NCBI RefSeq assembly: GCF_025961315.1
Contig: NZ_JAOQNK010000001.1
Coordinates: 3,410,001 to 3,474,000, forward strand
Direction of reading: 5' to 3'
Source: Sphingobacterium kitahiroshimense
GTDB lineage: Bacteria > Bacteroidota > Bacteroidia > Sphingobacteriales > Sphingobacteriaceae
DNA length: 64,000 bases
This document shows, piece by piece, positions 38,038 to 45,441 of this stretch. A program made the translations under genes and the position numbers. Each line of letters opens with the position of its first letter. The first letter of the stretch is position 1. The notes under the pieces were generated by a model. The model had not been told where the DNA came from. It searched no databases and saw only the letters and a list, made by a program, of their open reading frames with translations.

Positions 38038-41000
38038 TTAATAAGAGATATTGAGTCCAAGGGAATATGTTTTAGGTTGTGACAATCTATAAGGAAATTC
38101 AGGATCAAAGCCAATCTTATTTGATTTCCATATAACTCCAAGGTTTGAAGCATTGAAAGATAATCCTATATCTACTTTTCGTCCGCCAATAATACATGAC
38201 TTACGCCACGATGCATTTATATACTCCAAACGCAAATGGTCTCCTTTATAAACATTAATATCTGAATTTTGATAAAACTCATCAGAACCTGATACTAATG
38301 GATACCTCATACCCGGTACATGAGTGCTGGACTCATCACCGGCTTGTTGCCAACGGTCTTCAAAATCAGGATACGCAGTACCTTGAGCAAAAAGAGAGTA
38401 ATAAGATGTGACCGGTTTACGAATATAATAATCAGCTTTGTAACTCATATTTAAGGAAAGCGACAAGGATTTCCAACCAAACGTATTGATGATGTTTCCA
38501 AATACCTGCGGTTTGCTCGATCCAATGTACAACACACTTTCACTATCCGCATTACCGGCATTCGCGGCATTGCGGATCGCATTATAATCTGTACTCAGCT
38601 CACCATTCAAAACTCCTTGCCCCTCTCCCTGATTATTTAATCCCATCCATTTATATGCTGCCAAAGCGTTCAATGGTTTTCCAACAATTGGTGTAATTGT
38701 ATTTCCTGCACTTAGAAATGAACTGATGCTACCCTTATTTTTATCAAAATAGGAAGTAGTCTTATTTCTGTTTATGCTGACTAACAACCTGCTATCCCAA
38801 GAAAATTTTCCAGTTAGATTTTTCGAATTGATCTCGATATCCATCCCCTTTCCTACCATAGAAGCAACATTCTTTACTATAGTTCCCTGTTTTCCCCAAG
38901 TCGTATAATCATATTCTGTTTGCCCATAAAGATCTTTACCGTTTTTGATATAATAGTCGATCCGTGCTGAAATCCTTGATTTTAGAACACCGAGATCGAC
39001 ACCTATATTTGTGGTTCCAACTTTTTCCCATCGTAAACTAGGATCGTTGAGATTACTGATCTGAAGCATGGGGTAATTACTATAATTAGCAACCCCAACA
39101 TAAGCAATGGGATCTGGCGACCTTCTTAGGTCCACATTACCGCTCAATCCATAAGTGGCTCGCATTTTCATAAAGTCTATCACTTTTATCTTAAAAAAAC
39201 TTTCCTTAGATACATCCCAAGAAGTACCTACAGACCATAGTGGAGACCATTTATCATTAGCATTTGCACCAAAGATATTTGCACCATCTCTTCTGATGCT
39301 TAGAGACAGTCCGTACTTATCTAAAAATTTATCAGTCAAATTGCTGTACATCGAGACAAAGCGATTCAAGTTTTTATAAAATTGCGGAGCTCCAGGTATA
39401 CTTCTGCTCGATAGGTCCGGTATCAATGTAAACCTACGGGTAAAATCTACAGGACTGCTGGAAAGAGGCAAATCATGATAGCCATAGGCAGTATATGAAC
39501 TACCGGTCGCCTTATGCTCCCTGATTTCGGCACCAAGAATACCTATCAAATGATGCGAACCTATTTTTTTATTAAGATCAGCTTGTGCCCGTAGAGTATA
39601 GCTTTTAGTATCCCCTAAATTATTTCGTTTGATTCCTCCTACAGGAATATTATATACAGAAGCCATATTTTCAGTCCCGATCGTCGTATATTGATTGATC
39701 AGCCTGCGCGCATCATAGCTTTGTACAGTACTCAAATCATCCGTTAATATTTGTTGATTCTGAAATTGACCGCCTACATTTAAGTTTAAAAATGTAAATA
39801 ACTTATATTTGAGATTGAGACTAGAGAACCAGTCATTTGCCAAAGAATTCTTTTGGGCATACTTGTTTTCGGAGAGCGGATAATAGTTCCAGTCCAAATA
39901 ACCTCTACTAAACTTGTCAGCTAAATAAATTTTTCTATAATCTTTTTCAAAAGGAATCTCATTTCCTATTTCGTCAAAAAAAAGATCATACGGGACCTTT
40001 TTACCATTGTAAGTTAATGCGCCATAGTCCGGTCTCCCAATATTGCTATGTTGATTGGTATAGAGTACATTCAGATCAATCTGTATCTTGTCAGTTGGCC
40101 TAAAACTATTGGAAAGCTGGATATTCAGCTTTCTATTAAAATCGTCAAGCTCAGATTTATTTTCTGTGTAGCCTGCTCCAAAAGAATACGTATAACGGTT
40201 GCTCCCACCCCTGATGTTCAAGCTATGCTGATTGACAAATGGAACCTGGTAGAATGCGTCCATAAAATTACCTCTGCCATCCTGCATTAACAGCAGATCC
40301 ATAGCCTGTGTCGAATCTAAAAGGGTTATCAAGTTACGCTTTCTTCTATCTAATATATCAATCACAGGTGTGACAGCTAGATGTGGCATATATTGTAAAT
40401 TAGAAGTATAGTAACCTTTGTCAAATAAAAATTTTTCAACTTCCATAAAATTCCTATTGTCCAACTGATATAATTCATGCAGATTAGGTTTTTGCTTCCA
40501 GATCAGATTAGAAGACACTGATATGTCTGTTTTTGACTCTGTGTTATATACTCCCTTTTTAGAGGTAATCACGATAACCCCATTTCCAGCACGTGCCCCC
40601 CAGATTGCACTTGCAGCAGCATCTTTTAATATGGAAACACTTGCAATGCCATTCGGGTCAATATTATCCATATTACCTTCATAGATAAAACCATCCAATA
40701 CAATTAAAGGATCGAGATTTCCATTAATGGTACTTAATCCTCTAACTGAAATATTAAGTTTCTGTAAATCTGTATTCTGGATTGCTTGATTATCAAAGCG
40801 AATGGCAGTGGTTATATTATTCAGACGTTGGAGGATACTGGTACCGACCTGTTGATTCAACATCTTCTCATCCAGCACATCAACAGACCCTGTAACCTCA
40901 TTGGATTTTAAAGTCTGATAACCGGTATTAACCACAGCTTCATCCAGATAATTTATCTTTGGTTCCATTTCCAATATACTTTCATTTTGAAAATAAGAAG

Positions 41001-41253
41001 CCGTGATCGTTCTGTCTAAATATCCTATACATGAGATCGTCAAGGAATCATTCCACGAACTGATCTCTGTTGAAAACTTCCCTTCAAGTGTACTGACAGC
41101 ATAATTATTCAGGGTATGATTTTTAATAGATGCACCCACTAATCCTTTATCTGAACTTTTTGAAAAAATTATACCCTGTACCCAATTTTTTTTCTGCGCC
41201 ATGCTTTGAAAGCTTACCAGGCTCAGAATCAGTATAAAAATATTTTTATTCAT
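38038..41253 (-). CDS. SusC/RagA-family TonB-linked outer-membrane protein
   Basis: The 1071-residue product has a signal peptide (KNIFILILSLVSFQSMAQ). A carboxypeptidase-like domain (about 25-105) and the plug follow; the plug contains VVNTGYQTLKSNEVTGSV, LNISVRGLSTINGNLDPLIVLDGFIYEG and ASVSILKDAAASAIWGARAGNGVIVITSKKG, the textbook SusC signature. The barrel ends in NISY. It imports a substrate through the outer membrane together with the downstream SusD, powered by TonB. The gene lies 12 bases after the TlpA-like gene. The N-terminal domain is a little divergent from typical glycan SusCs. Confidence 0.93.
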   Translation of the reverse strand: MNKNIFILILSLVSFQSMAQKKNWVQGIIFSKSSDKGLVGASIKNHTLNNYAVSTLEGKFSTEISSWNDSLTISCIGYLDRTITASYFQNESILEMEPKINYLDEAVVNTGYQTLKSNEVTGSVDVLDEKMLNQQVGTSILQRLNNITTAIRFDNQAIQNTDLQKLNISVRGLSTINGNLDPLIVLDGFIYEGNMDNIDPNGIASVSILKDAAASAIWGARAGNGVIVITSKKGVYNTESKTDISVSSNLIWKQKPNLHELYQLDNRNFMEVEKFLFDKGYYTSNLQYMPHLAVTPVIDILDRRKRNLITLLDSTQAMDLLLMQDGRGNFMDAFYQVPFVNQHSLNIRGGSNRYTYSFGAGYTENKSELDDFNRKLNIQLSNSFRPTDKIQIDLNVLYTNQHSNIGRPDYGALTYNGKKVPYDLFFDEIGNEIPFEKDYRKIYLADKFSRGYLDWNYYPLSENKYAQKNSLANDWFSSLNLKYKLFTFLNLNVGGQFQNQQILTDDLSTVQSYDARRLINQYTTIGTENMASVYNIPVGGIKRNNLGDTKSYTLRAQADLNKKIGSHHLIGILGAEIREHKATGSSYTAYGYHDLPLSSSPVDFTRRFTLIPDLSSRSIPGAPQFYKNLNRFVSMYSNLTDKFLDKYGLSLSIRRDGANIFGANANDKWSPLWSVGTSWDVSKESFFKIKVIDFMKMRATYGLSGNVDLRRSPDPIAYVGVANYSNYPMLQISNLNDPSLRWEKVGTTNIGVDLGVLKSRISARIDYYIKNGKDLYGQTEYDYTTWGKQGTIVKNVASMVGKGMDIEINSKNLTGKFSWDSRLLVSINRNKTTSYFDKNKGSISSFLSAGNTITPIVGKPLNALAAYKWMGLNNQGEGQGVLNGELSTDYNAIRNAANAGNADSESVLYIGSSKPQVFGNIINTFGWKSLSLSLNMSYKADYYIRKPVTSYYSLFAQGTAYPDFEDRWQQAGDESSTHVPGMRYPLVSGSDEFYQNSDINVYKGDHLRLEYINASWRKSCIIGGRKVDIGLSFNASNLGVIWKSNKIGFDPEFPYRLSQPKTYSLGLNISY

Positions 41254-41265
41254 AATTTAGATTTA

Positions 41266-42600
41266 CTATTTGGCTGATAAATAAAAGTAAGGAAACTCCA
41301 TTTTTCGCTTTTCGTAGTTGAGGATAATGCCCTTTGATTTCAGTAGAGCAATCCTTTCAGAAACAGTTAGGTCAATAAAATTGCCTGGCAAAATAAGGTC
41401 CACATGCTGACCGTAAGGATCTTCGATTACGATCGGTTGGTCCAGATACGGTCTTAAGAAATTTGCAATACCATTGAGGTTTGTATTCTGTATAACCAGA
41501 TTCCTATTACCTTCATATACCCAAAATATAGGCATACCTCCTTTCGTTAACAGTGCATTATCATGGCGATCTATTTTAAGATTATACACTCCTATTTCTT
41601 CATTTTTTCTTACTACATCCAAATGGAAATTGTCAATAAGTGATTTTCGAAAATGCTCGTGCACAACTTGCTGGGCGATCGAATCCTTTGAAAAATACTG
41701 GTACCAGTATTTTTGATTCTGTAAGTCAAATAATTTCTTGATAGACATTTCATCCACATTTGGATCAAACACGTAGTTTTTTGATTCAGAATCTTTTATT
41801 TCATCTAAAAAAGCGTGCTGGTACATCAATCTCAAGGCATAATTACCAACTTGATAAAGGGTCTGCCCATTAATATAATGTACATTTGGATAGATAGGAT
41901 TGTAATTTACCCTAAAACCTGAGAGTACCGACATATAGTCAAAACCTGCGGTATCAGCCAATAAGGGGATATTTTCGAATTTATTATTTATAATATTACC
42001 CATGCTCTGAAATGGTAATGTACCATCTTTGATCATTTTGCTGATATTTCTGTCTGAAAGATTATCACTATAAGATGTTCCTATAAATTCACCCCTTTTA
42101 TTTATAATAGCTGAACGCGGAATGGAGTTATGCTCAAACAGTGCTGTAAAAATAGTATCATCCAAAAGTGTTGGTAACGATGGAGAATAATTATGGTCAG
42201 CTTTATATTTTTTGAACCTTGCTTCTATCTTCTCAGGTGTATCTTTATTGCGCTTACTGTTCACAAAAATTACAATTGCATCCTGATCGAAACGGTTTTG
42301 TATCAATTCAAACTTTGGCATTCCTGCAATACAAGCAGGGCATCCTGTAGACCAAAAATCCAATATGATCAACTTTCCTTTCAGATCTGAAAACTTGATT
42401 GTTTTCTTTTTACCATCAAAATAGTTTAGTTCCAATGTTTGGTTCCAAACAGCATCGGGGATCTTGTCTCCGGGCTTTAGCGCCATAAGATGAGATAACC
42501 CATCAGCCCCGCTGTCCTTGCGGGGCGTCTGAGCTGATAAACTAAACATAGAAACCATCAGGACTAATAGCGAATAAGTTCTGATGCTCTTCAATTCCAT
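41266..42600 (-). CDS. TlpA/AhpC-type thioredoxin-like protein with signal peptide
   Basis: About 444 residues. The signal peptide (MELKSIRTYSLLVLMVSMFSLSAQ) precedes a redoxin domain (about 35-180) with FSDLKGKLIILDFWSTGCPACIAGMPKFELIQ, where CPAC is the redox-active CxxC. A long C-terminal domain of unknown fold follows. TlpA-like proteins reduce periplasmic disulfides. The frame stays open upstream to 43803 (845 codons), but the added 401 codons are hairpin-dense and have no recognisable domain. The ATG at 42598-42600 gives a proper signal peptide, so I start there. First gene of the SusCD operon. Confidence 0.75.
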   Translation of the reverse strand: MELKSIRTYSLLVLMVSMFSLSAQTPRKDSGADGLSHLMALKPGDKIPDAVWNQTLELNYFDGKKKTIKFSDLKGKLIILDFWSTGCPACIAGMPKFELIQNRFDQDAIVIFVNSKRNKDTPEKIEARFKKYKADHNYSPSLPTLLDDTIFTALFEHNSIPRSAIINKRGEFIGTSYSDNLSDRNISKMIKDGTLPFQSMGNIINNKFENIPLLADTAGFDYMSVLSGFRVNYNPIYPNVHYINGQTLYQVGNYALRLMYQHAFLDEIKDSESKNYVFDPNVDEMSIKKLFDLQNQKYWYQYFSKDSIAQQVVHEHFRKSLIDNFHLDVVRKNEEIGVYNLKIDRHDNALLTKGGMPIFWVYEGNRNLVIQNTNLNGIANFLRPYLDQPIVIEDPYGQHVDLILPGNFIDLTVSERIALLKSKGIILNYEKRKMEFPYFYLSAK

Positions 42601-42667
42601 TAAAAAACAATCAAGAAGATTGAAAAACATAAGGACTAGTAAAGAATAAGTCCTTATATTCTTCAAT
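42556..42667 (-). repeat. Duplicated signal-peptide segment with hairpins
   Basis: Two 40-base copies (42556-42595 and 42628-42667) are offset by exactly 72 bases, in frame, with 32 of 40 bases identical. Both read LK(N/S)IRTYSLLVLM. Each can fold a 9-bp hairpin. One base pair has changed in both partners (A-T to C-G), and another pair is weakened. Confidence 0.65.
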
Positions 42668-43559
42668 GCGTTGAAAGAAATACCCATCAATTTTCGAAAC
42701 TCATAAACAACCCACTCACTGACAGCATCGTGAACACTACTTAACATGTTATTTAACTGGATTTTTAAGCGATTTGCCAGTTTATTAAAACAAAAACACA
42801 TCTTAACGCAGCTTAAGAATTTCAGACGCTTAAAAACGCCTGTTTGAAATGAAGCACCTTTAGCGTATAGATCAAGTATGGATGAAGCATACATAAAGCG
42901 TTGATAGTGCGTTAATAGTGTGTAAACGGATACCGTTTTACGCACTATCCATGCTTTATCTATGCATATGCAACGCATTACGGACGCTTGATCTACTCTT
43001 CGCCCATTGAAGTTCAGCACTTCACCAGCTTTCGCCGTCACATCCGTAGCCAAGCTACTGGCCTTAGTACCTATTTGGTAGCTCTTCAGTACATCTCCAG
43101 TACCTTTTCGGTACCACTTCAGTAGGGCGTTAGTGAATAACCTGTACACTGACAGTACAGCAAGACCGATTTTAGCAAGTACATTTTTCAAGAAAATCAT
43201 AAAAAAAGCAAAGCCATCGGTTCGAATCTTGTTCGGACTTTCTTTTAACCTTCTTTTACCACTGTAGTAAGTTTCCCTGTAGTTGCAAAGTACTTGCAAA
43301 ACACCTGCACCGTCCTTTTCCTGGTGCAGGGACGGGAGAGGTACGGTACACATACGGTGCAACGACGGCCGGAGGTAAAACAAGGTCCGAACCCGGTTAG
43401 GAAAAAGTATACAGCAGATATTGAACACATAGTCAAATAGGTTAGCCTTAGTACCAATCTTAAGATCGTATGCTTGCATTTCTAGGGGCATTCCTATATT
43501 GGGGATACCTTTCTTCACCTTTTCTTCTAACCATTTTCTCCTTCCACTTGAGTTTTCAT

Positions 43560-43615
43560 CGACTTGGCCTCGGGATTTCATCGACTGGGCCCGATGAAAT
43601 CCCGAGGCCAAGTCG
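43560..43615. repeat. Perfect 24-bp inverted repeat
   Basis: The arms 43560-43583 and 43592-43615 are exact reverse complements around an 8-base spacer (ACTGGGCC). The last bases of the left arm plus the spacer (GACTGGGC) can pair instead with GCCCAGTC at 43618-43625, a competing fold. Confidence 0.85.
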
Positions 43616-43694
43616 AAGCCCAGTCGAAGAAACTTAGAAGTTGGTGTCAATTTGATTAGAATAAAGTTTCCAGAAAGTAAAGAATTCTGTTTTA

Positions 43695-43746
43695 GCACTT
43701 GGCTAGTACACTTGCGGTATAAGTTGCAAGCGTACTTGGCCAGTGC
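43695..43746. repeat. Imperfect long hairpin with 21-base arms
   Basis: GCACT..AGTAC at the left pairs with its near-complement at the right end, and an inner CTTGC/GCAAG continues the stem around a 10-base loop. There are a few mismatches. Confidence 0.6.
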
Positions 43747-44137
43747 CCGGTAGATGGAGGGTACATATGTTTTGACTTTCGTCAGTAATTTTATTGCTTT
43801 CATAATTTATTTGTTAATGGTTTTTTGAAAACAGCTTAAAAACATCAAAGATTTTTAAGAGTTTTAAAACCGCAACCTATAAGCATAGCATCCCCTGTCC
43901 GATAGAAATCAGATGCTTCAGGGTCTAATATGACTCAATGGTCACAAAGACTAGTTAATAGTTAATAAATGATTCAGATCGCGTTTGAAAGAAGAAATCA
44001 AAAGGTTATAAATGGGCGTCACGCAATCCGCAGTTGTAAGGGCCAAATCATATTTGGCGAAGCCGGCCGAGCTACTCGGGGGCGGTGATAATGTTTTTTG
44101 ATTGTTGTTTTTTACTCATACTCGTTTTATTGGGATA

Positions 44138-44328
44138 ACGAGTCTCATTGATAAATATAGCAGGGAGATGGTCCGCTCCACAATTTGCGATCTTGATTGA
44201 CACCCAAGGGCAAAAGGCTTCACAGCAAGACCATCCCCTGCCAATATCTTCAAATATAGCAAAACTAGGGGAATGGTAAAACCTTGCTGTCTCGATGCCT
44301 TGGGTGTCAACTTCGATCTACGAGACTC
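44138..44328 (-). ncRNA. Candidate structured RNA with alternative pairings
   Basis: The outer stem is GAGTCTC (44140-44146) with GAGACTC (44322-44328). Next inward is a perfect 13-bp stem (44197-44209 with 44298-44310). An 8-bp stem ACAGCAAG/CTTGCTGT (44222-44229 with 44283-44290) stacks on a 10-bp stem with one bulge (44230-44239 with 44267-44277). The segment 44229-44241 can pair alternatively with 44160-44173 (13 of 14 bases, one bulge). Mutually exclusive stems of this kind are usual in regulatory leaders. It lies about 50 bases after a good leftward promoter. No known RNA family is recognised. Confidence 0.5.
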
Positions 44329-44382
44329 TTTATTAAAATAATTATAAATACATTATGTCATATTCTGATTACTAATGATATA

Positions 44383-44412
44383 CAAATATAATAATAATTA
44401 CCAAAAGGACAA
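44383..44412 (-). promoter_or_regulatory. Leftward promoter feeding the structured element
   Basis: Read leftward, TTG (44410-44412), exactly 19 bases, then TATATTTG (44383-44390) is a full match to the Bacteroidota consensus. Expected start is near 44376, about 50 bases before the fold at 44328. Confidence 0.7.
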
Positions 44413-44455
44413 ATAAGTCCTAATATATTTTCAAATAATTCTTGACATTGTTAGT

Positions 44456-44686
44456 ATGGGTGAAAAACAATACAGAGATCAACAATATTTGAAGGAACTT
44501 GGTAAACAGATAAAAAAAATCAGAGAAGATAATGGTTGGTCTCAAGAATTTTTGGCCGAGCTTTGTGAAATTGATGTTAGGCAATTGGGAAGAATAGAAA
44601 GAGCAGAAACAAACTCCACAATTTCTATTTTAAAAAAAATTGCAGATAAATCCAACATTAAAATGAATAAGCTCTTAGATTTTTGA
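44456..44686 (+). CDS. XRE-family helix-turn-helix regulator
   Basis: A 76-residue protein that is almost only a HTH_3 domain: LGKQIKKIREDNGWSQEFLAELCEIDVRQLGRIERAETNSTISILKKIADKSNIKMNKLLDF. Stand-alone Cro/C1-type proteins of this size are often regulators of defence or toxin modules or of mobile elements. It is followed by 217 bases and then a separately promoted Panacea-domain gene. A degraded copy of the same protein type lies at 61704-61915, which suggests that both loci came from related elements. Confidence 0.85.
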   Translation: MGEKQYRDQQYLKELGKQIKKIREDNGWSQEFLAELCEIDVRQLGRIERAETNSTISILKKIADKSNIKMNKLLDF

Positions 44687-44815
44687 AATAAAAGAAATTG
44701 AATTTTATAACTAATAAAGCAAGAAATAAAATAAATCTTAAGCGTAATTAAATAGATATTATCGTTAATCAAGTAAACAATTGTACTTTAGTATTGAGTA
44801 ATAATTATTTTCTAA

Positions 44816-44845
44816 TTGCAACTATTTAATTATTTTTTATCTTTG
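44816..44845 (+). promoter_or_regulatory. Promoter of the Panacea-domain gene pair
   Basis: TTG (44816-44818), 19 bases, then TATCTTTG (44838-44845). This is a full consensus match that would give a leader of about 50 bases to the ATG at 44904. Confidence 0.75.
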
Positions 44846-44903
44846 CAGACTTTTTTGTGTAAAAAAATCTTATATTGCGGTAGAGCAATTATATAATGTA
44901 AAA

Positions 44904-45437
44904 ATGAGCGAGATTAAATTGAAATATTTTGAATACTTTTTGATTCATGCCCTAACTAAATTTGGCGGGCAAAAGAATGATTTTAGTGTTCTAAAAACTC
45001 AAAAACTTTTGTTTTTTGCAGTTGCTGCTCAATCTAATATACCATCAGATTTTGTTTTAGGGGAATCATTATTTAATGATTTTAAAGCGTATCAATATGG
45101 GCCAGTAGAGCACACTATCTATTCTACTTTAAAATCTCAAAATAATACTCTAACTTATGTGAAAATTGATAATCGAGGCACTAATTTTTTCGAGTATAGA
45201 AGTTTGGAGGAAATTAAGAGTGAAATGTCTCAAGGATTGGACAGTAAAATTGTTCGATCTATAGATCTTGCTTTAAATAGTCTAATGACTATTAACCCTA
45301 ATATTATCAATTATTCAGCATTTAATCTAGTAGAACTTTCTCATAGATGGAAGTGCTGGAGCAATCACTATTCAAATGATAACACTGCAATTCCTTTTAT
45401 TGAAATAAAGACTGATAATCAATATTATTTCATATAG
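44904..45437 (+). CDS. Panacea (SocA-like, DUF4065) domain protein, likely antitoxin
   Basis: The 177-residue product has the Panacea pattern: LKTQKLLFFAVAAQ (about 29-42), then LFNDFKAYQYGPVEHTIYSTLK (about 55-76) with the conserved A-x-x-YGPV core, and a late AFNLVELSHRWKCW (about 145-160). Panacea domains act as antitoxins in many unrelated toxin-antitoxin pairs, or as adaptors for proteolysis. The gene ends 4 bases before a 638-residue membrane protein and shares its low G+C, so I infer that the two form one module. The match is by pattern only. Confidence 0.65.
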   Translation: MSEIKLKYFEYFLIHALTKFGGQKNDFSVLKTQKLLFFAVAAQSNIPSDFVLGESLFNDFKAYQYGPVEHTIYSTLKSQNNTLTYVKIDNRGTNFFEYRSLEEIKSEMSQGLDSKIVRSIDLALNSLMTINPNIINYSAFNLVELSHRWKCWSNHYSNDNTAIPFIEIKTDNQYYFI

Positions 45438-45441
45438 AGAA

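Larger units (their letters stand above)
42601..43803 (-). promoter_or_regulatory. Stop-free, hairpin-dense 1.2-kb leader before the TlpA gene
   Basis: The reading frame of the TlpA gene is open for 401 further codons to an ATG at 43801-43803. The encoded sequence (many Arg, Lys, Cys, short hydrophobic patches) has no recognisable domain. On the DNA level it is packed with inverted repeats: 42903-42912 with 42940-42949 (AAACGG/CCGTTT inside); GTAGC-CAA-GCTAC at 43046-43058; CTGTAC/GTACAG at 43142-43160; CCTGCACC/GGTGCAGG at 43304-43330; a perfect 24-bp repeat at 43560-43615; and an imperfect 21-bp-arm hairpin at 43695-43746. I cannot say whether it is translated. Confidence 0.5.
43804..44455. 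other. Non-coding region with structured element and divergent promoters
   Basis: Upstream region of both the leftward TlpA-SusCD unit and the rightward XRE gene. It holds the nested fold at 44138-44328, a leftward promoter at 44383-44412, a 7-bp hairpin GCCAAAT/ATTTGGC at 44042-44058, and a G/C-rich patch near 44030-44095. A 15-codon frame starting at the ATG at 44117-44119 (MSKKQQSKNIITAPE) follows the fold and could be a leader peptide. Confidence 0.5.

Noticed and set aside
42601..43803. Integron attC array or CRISPR as explanation of the hairpin-dense leader
   Set aside because: The hairpins differ in sequence and spacing, there are no regular repeats and spacers, no attC core sites and no integrase or cas gene nearby.
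44116..44310. Leftward 64-codon frame through the nested fold
   Set aside because: It has only a TTG start and its sequence follows from the inverted repeats. The paired stems explain the conservation better than a protein would, though I cannot fully exclude it.
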